DNA of 64,000 nucleotides from contig NC_092409.1 of the NCBI RefSeq assembly GCF_009017415.1, forward strand, positions 4,092,001 through 4,156,000, written 5' to 3'. The notes under the pieces are model-generated. The model was given only the letters and a program-made list of their open reading frames with translations, was not told where the DNA came from and searched no databases. This stretch comes from Aspergillus flavus (taxonomy: Eukaryota > Ascomycota > Eurotiomycetes > Eurotiales > Aspergillaceae). This document shows positions 55,643-64,000 of the stretch, piece after piece. How positions within the stretch are numbered: position 1 is the stretch's first letter; every line of letters begins with the position of its first letter. The translations under genes and the position numbers were made by a program.

Positions 55643-58124
55643 GATTACTGAGGCTAAAAGAGAAAGATGTATAGAGAAAGGTGAATCCAAACAGCGGTTG
55701 GGAGGTTAACAGTTTTGATGGCTGAGGTGAGAGAGAAGTAGCAGTACTTTTCAAAGGGAGGAGATGGGAATAGGGGGAGAGAAAGGGTTTAAGAAGGAAA
55801 AAGTGCGGGGGAGAAGCAGACGACATGAAAAAAGAACAGTGTCATGCGATCTAAAAGGGGAAGGTGTCATGGAAGACCTGAGAAATAGGGCTCCAACACA
55901 GCAGGTGATGCTTCCCCGGACGGGGTTAGGAGTAACCAATGCCCAATCACACTAGTTCATATTCACTTGGTCACTTAACACTTCTTTCTCTCCATGGTTC
56001 CACTGCTGTTTCCCCGTGGGAGCCCCCAACCCCGTACTGCTCACTGAAAATCCATCCCTGACACTGCGTCCCTGGACAAAGGTATTACTACCAGGTATTA
56101 CTTGGTAGTATGGTGCAGCATGACCACATTTCTTTCCTCACCTCATCTTCCGTTTGCAACTCTACTCCGGTAGCAGTACAATACACAACCGGGGAGGGTG
56201 TTCCTTGTGAACCCACTTTATCAAATTTCACCTGCTTTTCTAGAGCCTCACTACGAAACAAAGGCACAAGAAACCCCTACCCTACAGTATATCATTTGAT
56301 GATTCTTTATATAATGAACAGAGAAATTTATTTTATGAGGATTTTTTCTCCCTTACAGGTGATTTTACAACCCCTAGATGTTGATCTGGACTACCGTTGA
56401 GAACTAGATAATAAGGACATTCTAGTGAGATGGACAGGTTACAAGGAGTACTGGCATATAAATCATACATACCAAGCATTTCTAATGGGGCAGATGCCTC
56501 TGGAGTTCAAGGTACGCGAAGCCCAGTATACTGTTCATAACTTACGGACGAGGAAGTTTCATGGACAGCGGGCTACTCAATTTTTAGAAGCCAAGAGCTT
56601 CTTTCATCGGCTAATCATAGACAATACTAAGGATCTAAGGTAGCAATAACATGAAAATTACAGTTCGCGTACGTGTTGGTAGAATGGGCAGGATTGACAA
56701 TCAAGCTACGTTTCTCTCCTTGAAGCTGCACATTGCGAAGAAGAGTCTGGCCGGGGCCAAGGGCTAAACAAATAAAGTGTACTACAGACCTTGAACGATT
56801 GGCGATTGGTCATTCGAGTGAGATTGACTTGGTGCACTAATCTTGATTTAGAATAGTACGTTCGGTTGAACATTGCGATTGGAAGTTACGATAACAACAA
56901 GCAAGTCATTTGTTGTTCATACTTATATCATACAGGATAAGAGGTCTTATTCTTCTCCTTTTCCCTTTTTCATATTCGTTCTCTTTTCCTTTCAATGTTC
57001 CTCCCTTCGTCTTGTTGTTTACTCCTCGGCCGTGGATCTTGAATGCGACAATAAAGACGATGGAAGTTCTCGGGTGATTATTCCGAGATGACAAGAGAAC
57101 GTCATCACAACCCATTCAATATAAGGATAATGTCTCCATAATGCGTAAACCATAGATTTACCAGTACCTAGGGCAGACAGGTGATCAACCACTTGTTAGA
57201 ATAAACCCTGGAAATCCCCAGGTGGATTCACAGCCCGTCAGAATGACCGAAGTCAGGGAGTAAATTGGATTAACAAAATAAAACAGTCTAGGTGAAGGAG
57301 TATCACATATTCATCTTCTGATAACATTGGGGGTTGGAAATGAGATGTCTCTGTTCCTGTATTACGAGATACTCACAGTCTGTATATTGCTGTGGTATCA
57401 TGCACAAGACCTGTTATTACAGCCGACCTGAAACAGGATTATCACAAACACAACGAGATACTTATTTGTTTTACCAAAATAATCACTCATCATGTTGGCC
57501 AGAGCCTTTGTATTTATCTACATAAGTTAGGTTAATTAAACGTACTAAAACATATGCCACAAGAGAAGTGGTCTGCCGTTCAGACTGGGGTTTCGCTTTG
57601 TACCCATTTTATGAGGACACGGTTTACCAGCTTTAAGTGACTTAATATGCGAAGATTACAGATCATCTGACAGCCCATGATAACTCACTGAAGTCAGATT
57701 ACCCTAATTCTCCGCTTTTTGCTAAACCATATAATAAGCTCAGATTCCGAGAGGACAGATAGTCGTACAAGCTGGCTGATTTTATGAAATGACCTGATAT
57801 TTATAAGTTAATTCATCTAGTATTATTCTGTTTAAACTGAGTTAGAACACTGATACGACGACGCTAGTGCCTTCATTTTATAAATAGCCTTGAGTTTAGG
57901 AACTGAGCCCAGGCCCGGTCCAACTATATTTCCTTAAACGGTTAAAACACTTCGTAGCAACAAATCACGTGCGCCAACACCAGCGAGAAACAACCGCCAC
58001 ATCCAGTTCCGAGATGCTTGTTTGTAGTTCGACACTGACGTGGCATCAGTCCATATATCCGGAAATATGCTTTCATTGCTTTACTTTACATAGAAAGTCA
58101 TGTGGGTTCTCTATCCGCCACAAA
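55643..58124. other. 2.5 kb AT-rich stretch with possible relic sequence
   Basis: The first 350 bp are the purine-rich promoter of the sugar transporter. From about 56,100 to 57,960 the DNA is AT-rich with no clean gene. One short frame (56,400-56,640) carries DILVRWTGYKEYW, reminiscent of a chromodomain start, as found at the end of gypsy-type integrases, preceded by a stop. I see no terminal repeats, so this remains a weak hint of a decayed element. Confidence 0.45.
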
Positions 58125-60841
58125 ATGGAGTTTTCTCAGTCAAATATACCCTCTGCGCAGGACCTCCTGAGTTCCGGGGAGCTGTTTGTTCCATTTTCCG
58201 AGTTTCCGGTCCAGACCATCTATGAAACCCCTGGCTGGTTTGAAAAGAAGCTACAGGAAGGGAAGCCGTTTGTGATTCGTGGATTAAACCAGATTGATTG
58301 CTGGGACGCATCAACTTTGAACAATGGGTGCTTGGTTACATCCTCTTCCTCGGGAGGTATGTACCTAATGGTTGCAGGGTAGATATCCCATATAGATCTG
58401 CTGACAACTGTTCTCGGTTTACTCTACTTAGCTATTCCAGTACGGAACTGCCAGACTGGTCGAGATGTTAGGATGCGGCTGCGTGATCTTATACCAACGG
58501 ACCACAGTCGCGCTGGTCACGTCCGTGAATCGTATGTCAAGGAAAGCCACCATTAGTCTGTGACATGTGTTATTGACTGCCATATTAGGCTCTATGCGAA
58601 AGATCTTCAATGCCCTGCCGAGTGGATCAGAGCGTTAAAAGCTGTCCTACCTTCCTATTTAATACAATTAGGCTCGTTCGACTTGTTCCGAGTATTACCA
58701 AAAGAAATAACCCCGGAAGTGTTGATGGCTTACGTTGGAACCAAGTTGTCCTTGTACGTAAGCTGCGGATAAAGTACGAGATGCTTGCTCATACGTCGTG
58801 TTTCAGGTCCGGTTTCCACAGATGCTTTAGTGGAACAGTTGCACTAAATTTGATGATTGAGTCTGAAGGTATGTAAAATACACTCACAGTACCAGTCTTT
58901 CTTGGAGGCTTACCCTGATATAATAGGGAGCCGATATGGTTCATTGTGCTTTGGCACAGACCAAACCTCACAGGAAAAGTACGACATGTTTATGGAAGGA
59001 CTTGGAAAGTCGTCCCACACTGATTGGGCCAATATCTCCATTGCGCAAATGAAAACCGCCAATTTTCCAATATATGTCACTCATCAAGAGCCTGGGGATT
59101 TGGTGATATTTCCTTCAGCAACTGCTCATCAAATATGGAATGTCAGCTCCATGGTGACGAAGGTGGTTTGGAACATCATGCATGCATCCTCAATTCCATC
59201 ATTTTTTAATTATATTCAGCCTGTATATCAAAAGCAATGCTATGCTGATACAGGTCGAGTTCCCTTGATACCAATACATGCACTACGCGACAGCAGTCAC
59301 AATCCAGAAGAGACGAAACTGCTTGTAGATATTCTTCAGCAGCTAGTCGACGACGAGGATACTGGGTCCGATTCATCTGTGCCTATTAAACTTGTGGATA
59401 CACAAGGAGCTGTGGTGGAATGTAACTTTTGCGGACTAACGATATGGAACCGACACTTACATTGTGAACAGTGTGGAGATTTTGACCTCTGTTTAACATG
59501 TTACGTATCAGGAAGGAGTTGCAGACATGTTGGTGACTATACTTGGGCTGAGCTATTCCGGAGCGAATATTGCCGAAGTCTCATCAAAGCCGCTCGAGCT
59601 AGATTAGGCAGCTATTCCGCCTCAGACATAGGACGACCGAAGTATGACTCCCTAAAACACCGTTAGACCGGCATGTCTTAGCTTGCCTGTGTGACAGTTT
59701 GCTCTAGTTACAGTTTCGCTGGGCTAAGTGATTATCATTGCTAACCTATAAATTAGACAAAAAACCTTGGGTGCCATAGCTCTGGTAGCAGTGGAAGCGC
59801 GACGACAATCCTCAGTAAGTTTATATGATAATATAGATTAGTCTTTGCGACAACTTTATTATTTCACAAGCTGACGATGCCTAGGAACGTCTCTGTCATC
59901 TCTGCCGTGACAGTCATCCTGTCTGGAAGGGAATAACATGCTCCCAATGCTCGGCTTTCTTCTGCTATCGTGGTCTGTACAGGCACTTTGATATAAATCT
60001 CCTTAGGTTCCTCAGAAACGAAGTCCCGTGGGTTTGCCCGAAATGCTCGCAAATATGCAACTGCCGTTGTTGTCATTTCTCTCACCCTTACCAAAGCAAG
60101 GATAAGCCCATCCGAGCTCGGATTAAGCCTGTTGATCCACGAGGTCGCATCGCCGGCTTCGTGGACAATGTATTTGACCAGAAGAGAGGCAAGAGAGCCG
60201 TCTCTATTACACAGATCGCATCGTCACGGAGTACTTTGGAGCATCGGGGACAAAAACGACCTAGGTTGCCAAACAACGATGGTCACGAAAGGTCGTTACA
60301 TGAAGCTATACACTCCTCTGAGAGTGTTGACCCCTCTCAGAATAGGAAGTCGGATATCGTTGCAGATGTTGAAGTTCCCCACAGCCTTCCCATGCGCGGC
60401 AGTTCGACAGGGTCTTTCAATTCAAAAGGGCAGCTCCGCATCAGTGATCTCGTGGAGGACAGAAGCTCCCCGGACAAAAGTTTCCATCGCAGTCCGCATG
60501 TACAAACTCATATCTCACTCTCTTCCACGCCAGATAATACTGCACACCGATATCCTCATGAGCCCAACAATCACAATGAAAACATTCCGAATCCCATTGA
60601 TGATGAAAACATCCCCTCTCTTGAAAGGAAGCTAGGCGCTCTGCGCCAATATGCCGACGGACTGCTTGAGCTGTCACTAATCGACTCCCATGCCAAGGTC
60701 CTTGACAAGATTTCAAGCCTAGAAGCTCAGATTGAGCGGAAAAGGCGACAGAAGGCTGAGCTGCTATTCAGTGGTTTGAACCGGGATTTTCCTGACTTGG
60801 CGGATATAGCTATGGAGGAGGCGCGACGGCGTGGGATATGA
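58125..60841 (+). CDS. JmjC-domain protein with ZZ-type and zf-4CXXC_R1 zinc fingers
   Basis: Seven exons (58125-58356, 58432-58531, 58589-58753, 58807-58868, 58927-59641, 59757-59814, 59885-60841) sum to 2289 nt, 762 residues. Residues about 20-290 form a JmjC fold; the block at 168 reads FHRCFSG, so the usual second metal ligand Asp or Glu of HxD/E is Cys, while the distal His is kept (ATAHQIWN, near 253). Residues about 349-395 are a ZZ-like finger (CNFC, CEQC, CLTC). Residues about 447-505 hold CHLC, CSQC, CPKC and CNCRCC, the R1-type 4CXXC finger also found in CDCA7 and plant JMJ proteins. A coiled coil lies near the C terminus. If the sixth intron is not used, TAG at 59664-59666 would end the protein after the ZZ finger. 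Role: chromatin, likely; demethylase activity is doubtful. Confidence 0.82.
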
Positions 60842-61968
60842 GAGGGACCACACCGTTTCGTTACATCTATCTTAACACAAATAGGTACGGTGTGTTGGTC
60901 TATGTAATATTGATTTTCTTGATATTTTGTAGTCTTAAAGGTTGTGAGATTTATGCGATACTTTTATTCTATCCACTAGACAAATAGAAATGATGTGATA
61001 ATAGAGTGCTATATATAGTCATCCAACAAAGCGAGCCGTGAGTTGTACAAACCTCTGCAATTCCTAAAACGGCTATATCTACTTTTGCAGCATTGTTGGA
61101 AAGCAAATCTCTGGTAGAGTTCCCTATGGAGGGGCACCCCACATGGAACTGTGCTGGATTTTCTTGAGGAAGTCGTACAAAGGAAAACAAAGAGAGGTTA
61201 AGCCTAAATCCACCGTTACTCGAGTGGTTAAAATATACTACTTGAACTAGTATATTCTTACGCCAAGGCAAGAGGAATGTTGCATGGGAGTTTAAGCAGA
61301 ACCGAAACCATGGAAAGCAGCGAAGGCGGAGGAGTTCCCACTGGCGGCTGTCGATCGCCCAGTCCTCCGCATCTCATTCGTTCCTCTCCTTCTCCCCCTT
61401 CCACCCTCTGTCACCGTCACGCTGTACAAGGGAGTTGGCCTTCGGGCATACCAGATATCTTTTTATAAGTCGAATCATTACCTTCACTCCATGTTGCTGG
61501 TACCTACATTCTTTACGTGCATTTTCAACTTGGTACGCTCATCCTGATCCACTGGTCCATCATAACCAGCCATTCCCATTCTTCCCCTCCCACCCCCCTC
61601 CGCCGAGCTACGATTGCCTGTGTGAATTGCTCACAAAGAAGATAAAGCAATAGGAACTTGCTTTCTAAATTGCCTGGCTCTTGTGCCGAGTATCTCTGTT
61701 ATACGCTACTGCACTCTCCAGTTGCAGCCTCTTTGAACTGCGTTCTCGCGATCTCTCCCTTTGAGGTTGTCGGTGTCAGTCTGAACACACTAGATATCCC
61801 TGACCGCCTCCACAACCCACGACGCCCGGAAGCCATCTCTTTCGCACCACCGCACGATTTTCTCTCCTTCGATCACTCTCACCATACTTAGTTCGGACAG
61901 TTTTCTCCCCTGCAAGATACCGCGGAGAACATTAGTTTGCTCACATACACCCTACCGCTCGCCCCATC
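60842..61968. other. Intergenic with leader of the last gene
   Basis: 1.1 kb. A perfect hairpin sits at 61,232-61,256. From about 61,330 the plus strand is C/T-rich with CCCTCC runs, consistent with the leader of the gene starting at 61,969. The frames at 61,277, 61,435 and 61,658 are not credible. Confidence 0.6.
61232..61256 (+). repeat. Perfect inverted repeat, 9 bp stem, 7-base loop
   Basis: AATATACTA, loop CTTGAAC, TAGTATATT. The sequence just before it (CTCGAGTGGTTAA) resembles a tRNA D-arm and the loop has TGA in the anticodon position, like a serine tRNA, but acceptor, variable and T arms are absent, so I do not call a tRNA. Confidence 0.5.
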
Positions 61969-63856
61969 ATGCCGTGCTTTAAGGGTCTTGCCGTGAGTAT
62001 ACACACTCCGGACGGCCCTATTTCCGAGTACTCGATCCAACGCCAATCCCGAGCCTCTCGCATAGCTTGTTACATTCCCGTGCCTCCACCGAAGCTACCA
62101 GATTCAGCTATTGGAAAACCCGAACAATCCACCTTTGCAGTTTCAATCACGTTACTGAATCCTGGACAAGATGTGCCCTACTCTACCCCGAAATCGACAC
62201 CGGAAAACCCCACACCTAAGCCCAAGGTTGTTGGGGGCCTTCCCGGCCAAACGGCAGAGCGAGGCCAATATAGTAGCATGGTGGCACCGTACCAGCCGCT
62301 GACAAACTCTCCGAACGAGACGGTCGCAGCCTATATCTACTTCGACGGGCGACAAAAGGAAGAGGTCGCTACTTTGCTCCGAAGAGGCGAGGAGACCTGG
62401 GTAAACTCACGATGGGTCAGTGTTCCCGAGTCCGAAGGAGGTGGCCTTGCTGAACGGGAGTTCCTCTTCCGTGAGGTGGGGTTGGAGCGCTGGCTCAATG
62501 GCTTAGATCTGGAGGGTAAGGATGTGGCCGCGAAGATTGAGCGGAGACGGCAGAAGATGGAAAAACGCCGCTTGAAGCGTGCATCGGTCGATGACACCGG
62601 TGATCTGGACATGGATGCTAAGGCAGACAAGCATGACAAGGGAATCATGCGCTATGGTAACGACGCGAAATCACCTCTTGAGGACGTTTCGGATGATGAC
62701 ATGTCTTTCTCCGATTCGGACGACGACCCTATTCCTGAGTCTGCAGGACAGATCAAAGTGGCTCTGTTCCGTGTTCTGGCCTCGGGGGAAATCAAACGTG
62801 GTGAATACTCGCCACAGTTCGATGCCCATGATGACGACGACGAAGCCCAGCAAGGCGGGAATGGCGGGACAGACGCAGATATCGACCATACAACAAGTTT
62901 TGCAAAGCCCAAGACACTCGATCCCAAGACTATCAGCACACAAACGGTTACTGGTATTGATCCATCCGACAAGCCTTATGCTATTTTTACATTCATGTAT
63001 AGAGGAGAGCGTATGTCGACCATCTCTTCAAGATATGTCTTCTACCCTACTGACTATTTATAGGGCAATTGCAGAAGATGGGCATGTTAAAAGATCCTAA
63101 GTCGCAAGAAACTCCTGGCTCGGCAAAGCGCAGATCACTTCAGCCGGACTTCGCTAATATTGGACCCTTGAAACCCGGTGGTACAGTTGGATTCTTGAAT
63201 TTCCGTGACAGCACCGAGAACAAGCAGAAGGGAAAGAAAAACAAGACCGCTGGAGATGACGATATGGACAGTGACGATGATGACGATGATTCGATATTGG
63301 GTAAAGCCGACGATGAAGAAGCCAAGGAGGATGATCAGCATCTGTCACCAGACGATATTAGACGCCAGGGGGAACTGGCTGAGGGCGTTCGCAAGATCAA
63401 GGCAAGTGGGACCCAAGGCTTTTGCCTTAAGTTGCGCTAACGGAAATACAGCTCAAACGCCAGCACTCCTCAGCATCTCTGGGCACTAGTACCCCCAAAA
63501 CGGATACCGCTAGCCCCCAGCCATCCGGAGAGACTCCTGCAGCGTCCAGTATCTCCACGACCCCTCCAACTGCACCAGCAGTCCTTGCCGGCATACCCGA
63601 GGTCCCCAAGCCTGCGGCAAATAGTCTGAACGGAGAGTTCGTGGGAAGCCCATTGAAGAAACAAAGAGCCAGTGTATCCCAAGCGGATGAGAACGCTCTG
63701 CGACGGAGGATCGAATCGGGGTTGTCTCAACCCGTCAGCGGAGCTTTGGATAGTGCCGCTTCAGAGGGGCATCAAACTGCAGGGGCGAGTTCCAATCCCT
63801 TTGAGGCCCAGCCCCAGAAACCAGACCCACGGGAGAATGAGGACGAAGAGCTGTGA
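61969..63856 (+). CDS. Acidic, DUF7918-type protein of unknown function
   Basis: Exons 61969-63010, 63064-63401 and 63452-63856 give 594 residues. Residues 1-190 look globular (MPCFKGLAVSIHTPDGPISEYS, then ETVAAYIYFDGRQ and WVNSRWVS) and match the fungal DUF7918 N-terminal domain. A short basic stretch follows (KIERRRQKMEKRRLKR, possible nuclear signal), then acidic clusters such as DSDDDP and HDDDDEAQ. The middle part has IKVALFRVLASGEIKRGEY and YAIFTFMYRGERQLQKMG, which seem to continue the globular domain. The C-terminal third is Ser/Pro-rich and disordered. The second intron has GC instead of GT as its donor. Function unknown; nuclear location is inferred from composition. Confidence 0.85.
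63402..63451 (+). other. GC-AG intron
   Basis: A 50 bp intron with donor GCAAGT and acceptor ACAG. Exon ends AAG and CTC keep the frame through KIKLKRQHSS. The unspliced reading stops 13 codons later, which supports splicing. Confidence 0.8.
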
Positions 63857-64000
63857 TGAAACTATCTCGATGACATATTATTAGTTATATGAACTTATTG
63901 GGTTCGACATGTCTTTCAAAAGGGATTTCCCATCACGACCTCGTCGGAACACTAACTGACAATCTTCGATAATCTATATCCTGAGCTTTACTTATTCATT

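Noticed and set aside
60969..61271. 100-codon minus-strand frame
   Set aside because: It begins at TTG in AT-rich DNA with no domain, and overlaps the hairpin.

Overview
The window is nuclear DNA of a filamentous ascomycete, most likely Eurotiales (Aspergillus/Penicillium type). The evidence is genes on both strands separated by 0.1-2.7 kb, short GT-AG introns of about 47-120 bp with CTAAC-like branch sites, pyrimidine-rich leaders, and family members typical of that group: class II aldolase, Zn2Cys6 regulator, RTA1 protein, Atg22, Def1 and JmjC proteins. There are no bacterial operons, CRISPR arrays, rRNA genes or convincing tRNA genes. Gene models were spliced by eye. For most multi-exon genes the summed exon length is a multiple of three; exceptions are stated.

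Layout. 2.0-4.1 kb: eight-exon fungal protein of unknown function (+). 4.6-7.2 kb: CCDC174-like protein (-) divergent from homoserine dehydrogenase (+), whose stop faces a DUF3445/HODM-like membrane-anchored protein (-). 9.1-9.5 kb: 103-residue membrane protein (-). 10.3-13.3 kb: CSC1/OSCA-type channel (-). 14.5-14.9 kb: possible small secreted protein (+). 16.0-17.3 kb: fructose-bisphosphate aldolase (-), followed by a 2.7 kb gene-poor stretch. 20.0-20.9 kb: cysteine synthase-like gene interrupted by one frameshift. 22.5-25.6 kb: atypical SDR (+) facing a Ubp16/USP30-like deubiquitinase (-). 26.8-28.5 kb: nine-exon saccharopine dehydrogenase (-) with a Gcn4/CpcA-type site upstream. 29.1-31.7 kb: two proteins of unknown function (-). 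32.7-35.5 kb: Def1-like CUE/prion-like protein (+). 36.4-39.0 kb: Zn2Cys6 regulator (-) divergent from an RTA1-like membrane protein (+). 40.6-42.0 kb: Kes1/Osh4 sterol carrier (-). 44.3-46.1 kb: MFS drug:proton antiporter type (+). 46.6-48.7 kb: Atg22 (-). 49.5-52.3 kb: NagZ-like GH3 fused to two GNAT modules (+). 53.3-55.6 kb: MFS sugar transporter (-). 56-58 kb: AT-rich, possibly relic sequence. 58.1-60.8 kb: JmjC + ZZ + zf-4CXXC_R1 protein (+). 62.0-63.9 kb: acidic nuclear-type protein with a GC-AG intron (+).

The genes mostly serve unrelated housekeeping tasks: amino-acid synthesis (homoserine, lysine, cysteine-like), glycolysis, lipid and vacuolar transport, RNA polymerase II turnover and chromatin. 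No complete secondary-metabolite cluster is visible. The items most worth a second look are the GH3-GNAT-GNAT fusion, the JmjC/ZZ/4CXXC_R1 protein with an altered metal-binding motif, the single-base frameshift in the cysteine synthase-like gene, the micro-exons of the lysine gene, the GC-AG intron, and three homopolymer runs of 38-40 bases.
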